The notes: generated from the letters alone by a model not told the origin. 64,000 bases of DNA from Cycas panzhihuaensis (GCA_023213395.1 CM041465.1:202871741-202935740), one strand, 5' to 3'; positions 24,001 to 34,466 are shown, numbered from the stretch's first letter. A program made the numbers and translations.

Positions 24001-24369
24001 AAAAAAGTAGAAAAATAATGTGGGTGATATATCCCAGGTATGGTCAATAATTTTTTTGCACTCTATTCCTATACCCCCCAATGATTAGTTGTAATAAGAT
24101 TCCATCTACATGTTTGATGAATAAACATAGACAATAGAGAGATAACTGCAAAATTCCCAACTCTACATCACACTCATTGGCTTGTATAATACATAGTGTA
24201 CATGATATACAAAGATGAAAAGTAAATCGCCATTAAACAAAGTTATAAAGGATAATTTTTAAAATATAAAAAGAAAGATAAAAAGGGAAAGTAAAAATGC
24301 AAATAAAAGGAAAAATTAATAAAAATAAAACCCTAAACAATAAAAAAGGACTAAGAAGAATATGGCATA
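24001..24369. other. AT-rich stretch between gag relic and element E
   Basis: No domain. The A-rich run at 24240-24350 makes the minus-strand frame 24233-24511, which also crosses an LTR edge and is not a gene. It is probably leader or upstream sequence of the gag relic, the target of element E. Confidence 0.45.
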
Positions 24370-24651
24370 TGATGGAAATATGGGAGTCAGAGGGAATGAT
24401 AGAGTGCAACAAAGGGTAGATCAAATCTCTAGCATAACGGTAGTGTTGGTGAATACCAGGGACTATGGACCCTTTGAATAAATAGATAGGAGTTGAGAGA
24501 GAACCCAACATCTACTTCCAATTGGTGTTTAGAAACACCGTTAAGAAATCCACTCAAATGATGATAATATTTGGCTAAGTCACTTGTACCAAGCCCTATG
24601 TTATAATAGTTGACATGTTCTATTATTAGCCCCAGTATGCATTATCTAATA
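24370..24651 (-). repeat. Element E 3' LTR
   Basis: Aligns end to end with 55148-55429 at the same length of 282. It begins TGATGGAAATATGGGAGTC and ends ATTATCTAATA on the plus strand. On its right the minus strand has AAATGGGCATTATGGGGGA, a purine-rich tract that also occurs next to the LTR of element F. Confidence 0.88.
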
Positions 24652-24688
24652 TTTATCCCCCATAATGCCCATTTGGGAAGATATTAAG

Positions 24689-25533
24689 TGTTAGAGTCTA
24701 AAATGATCCTATGGCTGTGAGAGGACCAGAGGTAGGTCAGGTAACCTAAGTTGTGTAGGTACGGACCATACGGAGGTACGCACGAGGCAAAATGACAGAG
24801 AAATTGGCATTCTAGGTACGTATGACAGGTACATACCTAGAACGGGTACGTATGACAAATACGTACCAATGGTAGAACAAAATTGAGCGGAAGTGGTACA
24901 CATGACTCAACGGGACTAGTGAAGACCTGTTGAGTTGCCAGACATACGTACAGACATACAGATACAAAGGATAATTAATTAAGTGCCTAAACAAGTGATT
25001 AAAAGAGAAGGTACGTATGACTGAAGGGGTACAGTTATGACATGCAGTCATAACCCTTCACCCAAAAGGTACCAACATGAGTACTTAAGGAGGTATGCAT
25101 GAACCACCAAGTTAGGGTGAGAGACGATTATTATGAGTACGCAAAGGTTTGGAAGCCAGCACGTATGTCAGCCAATTAGAGCAGCACTGTATGATAAGTA
25201 CCATCTGGGTACGCATGTGTATACGCATGTGTAACAGAAGGACTATATGCTACTGGAATGCTTAGGAATGCATTCCAGCCTCTGTGTAAATTAACTTGAT
25301 TACTTAATAAAAGGAAGAGTTACGTGGAAAGTGGTGTATTCTTTGTGTTGTGATGATGAATTGTTGAATATGTATTGATTTCTGTACTTATGTGTACCAT
25401 TCTGTGAAATATATGTGGAATGTATGTGAATGACCATGTTGACAGTATCTTGAGCTAGACTATAGCACTCTGTAACCTTGACAAGTGAATAGAGGTATCT
25501 TGTAAGTGTAATAAGACACCCCAGCAGTCAACA
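24689..25533 (+). repeat. Element T 5' LTR
   Basis: Starts TGTTAGAGTCTAAAATG and ends CAGTCAACA. It is studded with variants of GTACGTATG and its reverse (about a dozen between 24758 and 25235), unlike the rest of the element. It carries an extra 'tatacgcatgtg' copy near 25218 that the 3' LTR lacks. A TTAATAAAAGG near 25303 could act as a TATA or poly(A) signal. Confidence 0.95.
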
Positions 25534-25547
25534 TTGGTTTCGTTGCC
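25534..25547 (+). promoter_or_regulatory. Primer binding site, tRNA-Asp type (degraded)
   Basis: TTGGTTTCGTTGCC follows the LTR directly. It matches the tRNA-Asp-complementary TGGCGCCGTTGCC of Athila/Tat elements except for three bases in the middle (CGC to TTT), two of them C-to-T. Confidence 0.7.
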
Positions 25548-26111
25548 TACATCCATTGAGGAGGGACAAGGCCTAGGGGTTTCAAAGAAAAGAATGTGTA
25601 AAGGGCGGAGGACCTTGGCTGCCGTCGTGATGGCAGGTTGTAACTAAGCCACCGATAGCCAGGGGACCTTCCAATGCCACCTAAGAGACCTTCAAGGTCA
25701 GAAGAGCCCCAGAATGATACTTCACCCAAGGAAAAGGAGACCAGTAGATAAAGGGCACTAAGATGGTCAAAGGAAGTAAAACTCAGAAGGGCAAGGAGAT
25801 TAAGTTCGTAAAACAATAAGACTAAGGAACAGTTCATTGAAGGATCTGAGGCAAGTGGAGCCCAGACACCTCAAGAAGAGGAAACTAATGGCAAACACAT
25901 GGTATTGACACCAGCCCCAATCAGAGATGATTTGTTTAGCCCAAAGATTGAAGGGAAACCAAAAGTAGATGAAAAACAATAAGAAATCTTAAAAGAGGGA
26001 AGTATACTAGTGGAGGACAGCCTGAAGGACCCAAGTGATAGTGAAAAGAAGGCAGAGGAAGGTCCCTCAACATATTGGGAGAATAAGCTAACGAGATAAC
26101 TTTTTGAAGAT
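25548..26111 (+). other. Element T leader and gag upstream region
   Basis: Purine-rich and moderately GC-rich. The plus strand is readable with few stops from about 25840 ('KPKVDEKQ', 'DPSDSEKKAEEGPSTYWE'), so gag may begin here rather than at 26112. The open frame on the other strand at 25547-25837 is a shadow. Confidence 0.5.
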
Positions 26112-27440
26112 TTGATAGAAAAGGGATCTGATCAATCGTATATCACAGTGATACCATTGACTATACAAGTTCCAGGTGTAGTAGAACCTATACATATCAA
26201 AACTCCATTCAAGAATCTACTATTTGGGAAAGATAATATAGCGGTGGCACTCCCAGTACATCCCCAAAGGAGGGAAGAAAGGAAAAATCACCACCAGGTG
26301 GGGGACAATTGTAATTTCCCAAAATGGATGACTATAGAGACTTTGGGAAACTAATTTTTAATGATACTTCAGATGCAACAGAGCATATGTATCTATTTCA
26401 GAGTCTTATTGATGTAAAAAAGATTACAGATGAGGATGAAATCAAAGCATGATTCACCTATACGTTGAGAGGAGTACCCTTGGCATGGTATAAAGAAACA
26501 AATAAGAATGATCCATGGGCAAAGCTTAAGAAAGTATTCGAAGAAAGATTTCAAAAGTTTCGCAGTAATGAAGTAGTGGAAATCGTGTTAAGAGAAATCA
26601 GACAAAGGCCAGGAGAATCTGTCCTAACCTACATTAGCAGAATGAAAATCATTACAACTAGTATGATTAATGAAATGATAACAGATCACAATATGAAAAA
26701 CTACTTTGTAAGAGGGTTGAATGAGAAATTACAAGCCATGATGCATACTCATCCACTAAAATCGTTTAAGAATGCTCAAGATCTAGCATTAGATTTTGAA
26801 ATGGAAATGGACGTGTAGGCAAGAGGACAAGACTCCCTACTGCTGAGATGACAAGATGAGATTAGAGAATTGAAATAAAATCAGTACAACCAACCCTTCT
26901 ACTAGGTAGGGGTAGCAGAAGAGGAATCGGAGTTGGAAGCATTAAGAAAAGAGGTGGCCAAACTGAAAATTAGAAATAACTGAGAAGAAGAAGAAACATA
27001 GAAAAAGAAGGACCATGTGGGAAGAGTAACCAAATGGTGCCACATTTGTGAAGAGAATTCACATACCACCAAGGAATGTGAACTGAATTTAAAAAATAGT
27101 GCATTGCACCAACAAGAGAGATGGTGCCATATATGTGACATAGATATGCATACAACTAAGGATTATTTCTACAATCCTAGGGGAAAAGCCTTTAGAGGAT
27201 GAGGTAGGGGAAGGGGAGGCAACCCACCTCAAAATGTTTATACAATGAGGGACGCACTAGAACCCTCGAGGAAAAAAATGTCAATGGGTAGATGCCTCAT
27301 CTGTCTACCATTTGGGCACTGGAAGTCAGAATACCTAACAAAGCAAGAATACGAATAGAAGCCATTCGTATGTAGTAACTGTAGCCCAAGTGACCACAAA
27401 ACAGAAGATTACAAAGGGAAAGCCAAAGCGACTAACCTAA
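26112..27440 (+). pseudogene. Element T gag with four zinc knuckles
   Basis: The capsid core is at about 26380-26620: 'MYLFQSLIDVKKITDEDEIKA', 'YTLRGVPLAWYKE', 'WAKLKKVFEERFQKF', then 'RQRPGESVLTYISRMK' and 'YFVRGLNEKLQAMM'. A Glu/Lys-rich coiled-coil-like linker follows (26920-27010). Then come four knuckles of the C-x2-C-x4-H-x4-C type: CHICEENSHTTKEC (27038), CHICDIDMHTTKDY (27125), CLICLPFGHWKSEY (27293) and CSNCSPSDHKTEDY (27370); the last three have Tyr in place of the final Cys. Ty3/gypsy gags usually have one or two. Internal stops at 26816 and later break the frame. Confidence 0.9.
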
Positions 27441-27529
27441 TGACAATCATACCGAAAACAAAAAATGTTAAACTACAAAATAAATAAAAGGAGAAACTGG
27501 ATGAAGGATATCCAGATCCACCAATAGAA

Positions 27530-28480
27530 ATGGATCAATATAGAAAAGCCAAACAAGTATTAGATGGCTTAGTCTGGGAGGAAAATGCATTACCAATGGG
27601 TAAATCAGAAACCAAATATATCTATGTACGGAAGAATAAACAAAAAGAACAAGAAAATCTACCGAAAGAACCTAAAGTGAAACCCCAAATGGTGCAAATG
27701 GAGGAGCTTTTTAAAGGATATCTAGTAGAGGATATTCTCAGAATGTTGCTATTAATGGAAAATTTAGTAAAGTAGCTATAGTTGACTATTCCTCTATGCC
27801 AAGTTATTGATTGGATTAAAGGAGGAGTGTTATAATAGGGAATCACCAAGAGTCTGAAGCAAATCATACTATCATTCGATATGGATCTGATGGTAACCAT
27901 GACAGTCTTGGGAGAAACATTCCCACAGGTAATCGTTGATGGAGGCATATCAGTGAACATGTTACCAACTTCAACATGGTGTAAATTAGGAAGCCCAAAG
28001 CTGGAAGCAGCGACCTATTCATTAAAGTCAGCTAATGAACTATTGGTATGACCTATGGGGAGACTGGCTGACATCAAAGTAGATGTGGTAGGGATAGTGG
28101 TGAAGGTTGACTTCACAATCGTGGAGACAGAGAAAGGAGCAACACCCTATCCAGCACTTTTGGGAAGGCCATGGTTGTATAAAATGTAATGCCTTCAGAA
28201 TTGGAAGAATGTAACCTTCACCTTAATAGACAGCAGAAATAAAGTAGTATTGCCGATGCTGGGGAGAAGCTTGATCGAAATGATTCCAGATGAGGGATTT
28301 AGCACAACGGTCATGAGCGACATGACATTTTCTTCCATTGGGGAAGAGCATCTCTACCATACGGCAGAAGATCCCATCACATCAACTAATCACCAGCAAG
28401 AAGAACTGACATATTTCGGGGAGATATACAACTCTTCAGACGATGAACACGGTATGAGGTTCATGGATTACTGGCTATAG
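27530..28480 (+). pseudogene. Element T protease region
   Basis: Upstream is a lysine-rich linker open at 27530-27775. The protease core follows at about 27890-28185: 'TVLGETFPQVIVDGGISVNMLP' with D-G-G in place of the usual D-T/S-G loop, a form seen in some plant OTA-type gypsy elements. It ends with 'TPYPALLGRPWLYKM', the C-terminal 'LLGRPWL' signature. Past the protease an open piece runs to 28480 ('GRSLIEMIPDEGFS ... NSSDDEHGMRFMDYWL'). A stop sits within the core near 28050. Confidence 0.85.
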
Positions 28481-29690
28481 GATGCGTATAAAGTAAACTC
28501 TTCTTCTTATAGATGTAATTTATTATCTAAATGTGTATCTATAGAAATTGATAATAATTCATATTCTTTTGAGTATATGCTGACTAACGATGGTTTAAAG
28601 AATGACAATAACCTAAACCAACAAACCCTTAGTTTACCTAATAATTTTTATAGTTTTTTTGTAGTTAATAGTAATCCTAACATCCCATCTACTTCAGCCA
28701 TGGGTCCTCAGGTAGATTCCCTACCCCCCCTTATTACAACCTGAGGTAGGAAGTAATATTCCTTCCTTTTCTTCCTTAGAGGTACACCCACCTAGCCACA
28801 TATCTCTTCCAACTATTGGCGCTAAAACTAGGGAAATTTAAGGAGGATTACTGGTAGGTACTTCTAGTGATTCTGGTCTAGATAGTAGAGTCATTATCCC
28901 ATAGGAAACAAATCATCAAATTTACATTGGGAATTATGTTAAACCATTCTATGGGGAGCAGTTATACGGGACTATCCATTTAACACATTATGTTGAATAT
29001 TGGATGGAACATGGGAATTGGGATAAAACCCAATGGCAGCAGGACTTAGTCCTAACCTTATGGGGAAAAGCTTGGTACTGGTACCTATCCCACCAAGCCA
29101 CTCTTAGGAAATGGAAAGATTTACAAATGATGTTTCGAATATGGTTCGATCATCCAACCCAACTAACCATTCCAGTATTCTATATAAATCACAATCCTAG
29201 GAAACATAAATAGAATTGTAAACAAAAATGGAGATCTTTAAGCATACTTAAATAAAATTGGCCCAACTATTTCTACAACACCTTGGGAAGAGTAGTGAAG
29301 GACTGGTTCCTAGGGAAGGAACAAAATTTAGATGTAACCTAGGGAAACTTAAAGAAATCCTTCATAAAAACCTTTAAGCATACTTTGGATAACAAAGAAA
29401 TAGACAAAATCCTGAAACATATTAGAGTAATGAGTATAAAATTAGAACAACATCTAACAGACTAAGAAGAAGTAGAGTGTACACATAGTGAAGAAGAAAA
29501 AATTATAAACTATCCTGCAGAATTTACAAAATTTAATGTTGGAGAAAGAAAGCTCGAAGACACTCCAGGACATAAAACTAGAAATACAGAAGATGTGGAT
29601 GTAACAAAGTTAAAAAGTACAAAGATTAATGTTGGTAATCAAGAAAATCCTAAATTCATTCGAATCAAAAACTATTGGGATCCTTAGATA
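28481..29690 (+). pseudogene. Capsid-like segments inserted between protease and RT
   Basis: This 1.2 kb should be a short linker. It begins AT-rich, then at 28960-29160 reads 'HYVEYWMEHGNWDKTQWQQD', 'LTLWGKAWYWYLSHQ' and 'WKDLQMMFRIWF', which has the spacing of a retroelement capsid core (L-LxGxAxxWY---W--L---F---F). At 29255-29385 a second, different stretch reads 'YNTLGRVVKDWFLGKEQNLD' and 'NLKKSFIKTFK', again capsid-like. Both differ from the element's own gag. They may come from another retroelement or an endogenous pararetrovirus; the resemblance is by pattern only. Confidence 0.5.
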
Positions 29691-30560
29691 GTAGCGGAAG
29701 CCCAGCAGTTATTTGAGGAATTCTGTGACGTATTCACATGGTCATATAAGAACCTGAAAGGCATTCCTCTAGAGATAGGAATGCATCACATTGACTTAGT
29801 AGAAGATGTAAAACTGGTGAAACAACAGCCATATCGGATGAATTTGAAATACAAAGAGAAAGTGAAAGCTAAACTTGACAAAATGTTGGAAGCGGGTTAT
29901 ATCTATGAAATCAACTACAGTGACTGGCTGAGTCCTGTAGTAGTGGTTCCTAAAAAAAATGGGAAAATTTGTGTCTGTGTGGACTACAGACAGTTGAATA
30001 AGGTAACAAAGAATGATCCATTCCCATTACCTTTTACAGAGGATATTTTAAAAGCAGTTGGGGGAAATGAGATTTACTCCTTCACAGGCAGATTCAGTGG
30101 GTACAATCAAGTGTAGATTACCCCAGAGGATCAGGCAAAAACTACATTCGTAACAGAATGGGGAACATACGCCTATAAAGTGATGCCATTTGGTCTCACG
30201 AATGCACCAGCTACATTCTAGTGGATTGTAATTAATATCTTTCGAAAGTTTATTAGAGAAAAAGTTGTTATATTCTTAGACAACTAGACGTTGTATGGAC
30301 TGATGAAAAATCACATGGAGAATCTGGGGGAAATATTGTAAATGTGCCGAGAAAATAAGTTATGTCTCAATCTAGAAAAGTGTACCTTTCTGGTACCCTT
30401 TGGGAACTTGTTGGGATATATAATCAACAAAGAAGGATTGCTAACAGATCCAGCAAAAGTATCTGCCATTCTGCACTTTCTGACACCAATTACAAGAAAA
30501 TAATTGAAAGGTTTTTTGGGTTTGATAGGATATTATAGAAAGTTTATCAGGGGGTATGTG
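29691..30560 (+). pseudogene. Element T reverse transcriptase
   Basis: It starts 'AEAQQLFEEFCDVFTWSYK', then 'HHIDLVEDVKLVKQQPYRM' and 'YIYEINYSDWLSPVVVVPKK', 'ICVCVDYRQLNKVTKNDPFP' and 'SFTGRFSGYNQV', then 'VMPFGLTNAPATF'. The catalytic box near 30272 reads FLDN followed by a TAG stop, where Y-x-D-D-F/W is expected, so the second catalytic aspartate is lost (GAC to AAC). Later parts are 'LCLNLEKCTFLVPFG', 'GYIINKEGL' and '[15 protein letters not shown]'. The open part at 29781-30116 is 111 codons; beyond it stops recur. Confidence 0.93.
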
Positions 30561-30599
30561 TACATATCTGGTCCCTTGGAGGAGTTGTTGAAAAAGAAT

Positions 30600-31080
30600 A
30601 TTGAATAGGCATGGACAGAAGAACAGCAACGAGTATTCAAAACATTGAAACAAGCCATTGTAGCAGCACCTATACTGTGATTCCCAGATTAGAAGAAGAC
30701 TTTTCATATGCATATGGATGTATCACAATACGCCATTGGATGCATATTAGCCCAGCCCAGTGATGACAAAACAGATCATCCAATCTACTTTACTAGTCAA
30801 AAACTCACAAGAGCCAAGCAGAATTATACAACGACAGAGAGGGAAGCACTCGGCATGGTCTACGCATTACAAAAGTTTCGACACTATTTATTATCAAATC
30901 CATTCTTGTTTTTTATTGATCACAAAGCATTGATGTATTTGGTGAATAAACTGATTATGCAAGGGAGAATCAATAGATGGTTGATGTTGTTTCAAGAATT
31001 TTCTTTCAAAGTTATTGTGAAACCTGGCAAAGTCCATATCATTCCCGATCAGTTGTCGAGAATTAAAAATAGAGAAAAAG
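30600..31080 (+). pseudogene. Element T RNase H
   Basis: It continues the RT frame. 'HMHMDVSQYAIGCILAQPS' holds the first acidic residue, 'TTEREALGMVYALQKFRHYL' the second, and 'FFIDHKALMYLV' the third. From 30708 it is open for 254 codons into integrase, the longest open frame in the window. This region is thus the best preserved part of the element. Confidence 0.93.
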
Positions 31081-32400
31081 CCATGGGGGTGCCAGACAAT
31101 TTTCCAGATGCAGCTTTATTCAACATGGAAGCAGTTCCAATGGACTGGTATAAGGGAATACCAGAATATCTAGCGACCGAAGAAGTACCAATAGAGTTAG
31201 ATAGCACAGGAAAGAGAAATTTTATCAGAAAAGTGGAGCCTTATCAACTCATCAGTGGAGAGTTATACAAATTGGGACCAGATGACGTATTACAACATTG
31301 TGTTCGACAATATAAGATAAACCAGATCATGTCGCAGGCACACGAAGAAGTAGCGGGTGGCCATATGGGGAAATTAGTCACATGGCAGAAGATTTTGACG
31401 TCTAGGTTCTGGTGGCCATCTATGTTCGAGAATATCAAAAAATGGATTCAAGCCTGCAACTATTGCGAATAGGTTGGGAAACCTAATCGATAAGATTTCC
31501 AACCATTACATCCCATATTACCTTTGGCACCATTCTAGAAATGGGGGCTCGACTTTGTGGGGCCAATCAAACCAGCCATGCATAGATCGAAAGCTCGATA
31601 CATCCTGGTGGCAACCGACTACACAACAAAGTGGGTAGAAGTATACGCGTTACGAAAAGTTGATGCAGAAAGCATAGCAAGATTTCTGTATGAGGTAGTG
31701 ATTATCGTAAGTGACCCACTTCCTTGGAGATCGTAAGTGACCAAGGTACCCACTTCCTCAATTAAACTATCGAAACACTGACATCTGCCTTTATGATTAG
31801 CCATCAGAAATCTACTCCATACTACTCGAGAGCTAATGGTCAAGTAGAGAGCTCAAATAAGATAATCAAGAATTACTTTCGGAAGATATGCGACATCGGT
31901 AGATCTGATTAGGCTGAGAAGTTACCATCCGTGCTATGGGCATTTCGAACGACATACAAGAGGTCAATCAGACAGACTCCATTCTAGCTTGTGTATGGCA
32001 CGGAAGCCATTCTCTCGACAGAATTTGAGATACCTAGTCTATGAGTTGTGATACAATGTCAACTAGATGATCTCCAGTCTTTGGAATGACGATTGGAAGA
32101 CTTAATGCGACTGGAAGAGAAATGACACCTGACAAACTGGTTGCAACATGTGGAGAAGAGGCGACAAAAAGCATGGCATGACCGCCATCTATGGAAACCT
32201 CAATTCAATGAAGGTGATCAAGTGTTGCTGTATGACAGAAATTTCAAAATACACCTCAGAAAACTCAAGATGCGATGGTTAGGACCATACATTGTAGAAC
32301 GAATCTTTGAGAATGGATCGGTGTAGCTTCAAGAGATCGATGGACCTCTACTACCAACTTAGGTAAACGGTAGCAGACTCAAGCCATATATTGAGTAGCC
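31081..32400 (+). pseudogene. Element T integrase
   Basis: The zinc-binding HHCC domain is intact at about 31340-31470 ('HEEVAGGHMGK', 'FWWPSMFENI', 'ACNYC'). The catalytic core follows: 'WGLDFVGPIK' (first Asp) and 'LVATDYTTKWVEVYAL', then a small duplication near 31703-31742 that shifts the frame. After it come 'LEIVSDQGTHFLN' (second Asp), 'YYSRANGQVESSNKIIKNYF' (Glu) and 'VLWAFRTTYKRS'. The C-terminal end is 'RHLWKPQFNEGDQVLLYD' and 'MRWLGPYIVERIFENGSV' (about 32180-32326). No chromodomain follows. It joins element DNA into the host genome. Confidence 0.93.
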
Positions 32401-32630
32401 TAGCCTACCAACTAGATTAGCAGGTTATACCATATTGTATCGCATGACATTGAGGCACAATCAAATGCCTTAATACCGAGCCATGATCCAATTCGGTATG
32501 GATACAAAAAGAGAAAAAAAAATTGGAAAAAATTAAAAATAATTGTAACTCATCATAGACATAAGTAACAGCATCATGATCTGAGAAAATTAGAGGGAAA
32601 TCTAATAGCATACAAGCAAAATATAGTATA

Positions 32631-33240
32631 CGTACCAAAAAGGTATATTACTAAGTACGTACAGTGGAAAAAGTGATCAAATTTGAAAAATACACTATAC
32701 GTACCAAGGAAAGACACTGAAGTACACACAGTTCAAAAAAGTGACTCAAAATTACACGATACGTACCTGAAAAGTATGCAGTCAAGTACATATAGTGTAA
32801 ACAAATTTTAAGTGGCTCAAATATACGATACATACCTGAAAAGTACATAAGTAGGTACACACAGTACAAAGAAAAGTAAGTTAAATGACTATATTATACA
32901 TACCAAAAAGTACATAGTCAGGTACACATAGTGAAAAATATACTTAAGTGCTTAGTTACATTTTATGTACCAAGAACGTATGTAATTGAGTACGCATAAT
33001 AGAGACTCTTAACACTATGCATACCATAGGCATGTATAAGACAAAATTTCGTAAAGCAACAAATCATTATGTACCTACGAGTATTCCCGTGCAGTACGTA
33101 GAGCGGAACAGACTCTGAAAAATTCGCTAGACATCTATATGGCACGGCACATAAAGAACTCGCTCTAGTATGCATCACAGTACGCAAAGACATAAAAACA
33201 GTAAGCATTCCTTAGAGGTATGTACGTAGGGTTCTGATTT
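32631..33240 (+). repeat. Tandem repeat array after integrase, units about 52-69 bp
   Basis: At least seven diverged units begin at 32631, 32700, 32762, 32831, 32899, 32966 and 33020, each opening with a form of CGTACC or CATACC and holding one or two more GTACRYA motifs about 25-40 bases later, then an A-rich 'gtgactcaaa' part. Spacing is 69, 62, 69, 68, 67, 54 and 52. Tandem repeats in the 3' untranslated part of Tat-type elements are known and can seed satellite DNA. The same motif recurs in this element's LTRs. Open frames on the minus strand here are by-products. Confidence 0.8.
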
Positions 33241-33285
33241 GTACGCTTAGGTCTTCTTTCTTTTCTCTAGGACTCCACAACCATC

Positions 33286-34371
33286 ATGAGGACAGTAGGG
33301 TACTAGGAGGCATATATACCGAAGCTCAAGCAGGAGCTACAAGCTCTACCAGCTCCATTCTAGGCCAGGGTTAAATAGGTAGGTTGGGGAGACTACATCT
33401 ACTATAACCCTATGTACTATGACCCTGAACTCATGGACCAAATCCTAATGGCCCTGAAGGAGGATAGCAGGAAGGCCAAAATGGACGTAGATATAGTCCA
33501 TACTATCACCAGACTCCCTAGTGAAGGAGAGGTTCCACTGGGAACAAAAAGGTCAAAAGTTGACCGAGAAATGCGGTTGAGGGAATTATGCCAACCCAAC
33601 ACTCAGATTATGTTCGGTGGAATCTATGTAGCAGACATCATGGATGTTAGACTTTAGTAGGTGGCAAAAGTAATTAATTCCAAGTTTCTATCCAAGAGGA
33701 AGTACACCTACATTCAGGGAGGCATGATGCCAGTGTTGTTGAAGATTCAGAATAGGGAAAAGTTGAATTGGTCAGAGTTCTTAGCAGAGAACATGAGGCA
33801 ACAGCTAAAGGAAATTAGGACACACCCATTCTGCCATCCTTCATTGCTTTTTGCTATTCTATTTTATCAGTGTCCAGATGTGTAGCTGACCAGGACTACC
33901 ATCTCCCCATAGGAGCCAATCATCAAGTAGTGGGTAGCAGAATTTCCAGACATAGTGAATAGTCTGGAAGCAAAGAGGAAAGTACAAAAATATATGCAAA
34001 AGGTACTTACCTAGTTATAGAAGACACCAGGAACATCTTTTCCTCTTCAAACAAAATAGGTTGTCCATAGACGAGGAAAGAGGAAGAAGGGAGAAGAAGA
34101 ATCATAGGAGGAGGAAGAAGAAGCAGAAGCATCTTGGGAAGAATGGGAAGACTTCCCACAGGCAACGAAGGCAGGGGAACCTTCAGCACCTCCTACACCA
34201 CAGGACAAAGTGGGACCCATCATCTAATTAATTCAAGAAATAGAGGAAGGGTATAAAGCTGAGATAGCTGCCCTTCAGGATAAAATAAAAGAGAAGGATG
34301 TTATTATTTCCACCCTGACACAGATAAATGAGGAGATTTTGGGAGGACAGAGGCAGCAGGAGCCACCTTGA
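33286..34371 (+). pseudogene. Extra sense reading frame of element T, function unknown
   Basis: From ATG 33286 to TGA 34369-34371 one frame of 361 codons continues without any frameshift; it is broken only by about 13 in-frame stops, nearly all TAG. Visible parts are 'GDYIYYNPMYYDPELMDQIL' (residues about 38-55), 'DIVHTITRLPSEGEVPLGTK', 'NWSEFLAENMRQQLKEIR', a short hydrophobic patch 'LLFAILFY', a strongly acidic run ('EEEEEAEASWEEWED'), and a C-terminal coiled coil from about residue 315 ('IEEGYKAEIAALQDKIKEKD'). It stands where Athila elements carry an env-like frame and some Tat elements an accessory frame, but has no clear signal peptide or membrane span. I do not recognise its family. 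Confidence 0.72.
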
Positions 34372-34466
34372 GATAGAGCAGGGGAGGGATACCCTGAAAT
34401 TTTAAAAATTTTTGGAGTTTTGTTGAGCAAGGATGCTCAAACCCATAACTGTTGACCTGTGATAGA

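Noticed and set aside
24233-24511. 92-codon minus-strand frame with hydrophobic residues resembling a membrane protein
   Set aside because: It is built from an A-rich run read backwards and crosses the edge of the element E LTR.
25547-25837. 96-codon minus-strand frame
   Set aside because: Antisense to the element T leader, where the sense strand reads as the gag upstream region.
32417-33208. Minus-strand frames over the repeat array (32417-32638, 32651-32869, 32963-33208)
   Set aside because: They follow the tandem units and show no protein motif; the array is non-coding.
26100-34371. TAG excess taken as a reassigned stop codon
   Set aside because: TAA and TGA stops and lost catalytic residues also occur, and this is plant nuclear DNA; methylation-driven decay explains it more simply.
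33286-34371. The extra frame of element T as an envelope gene
   Set aside because: Position fits, but there is no signal peptide, no clear membrane span and no furin-like site; only one short hydrophobic patch.
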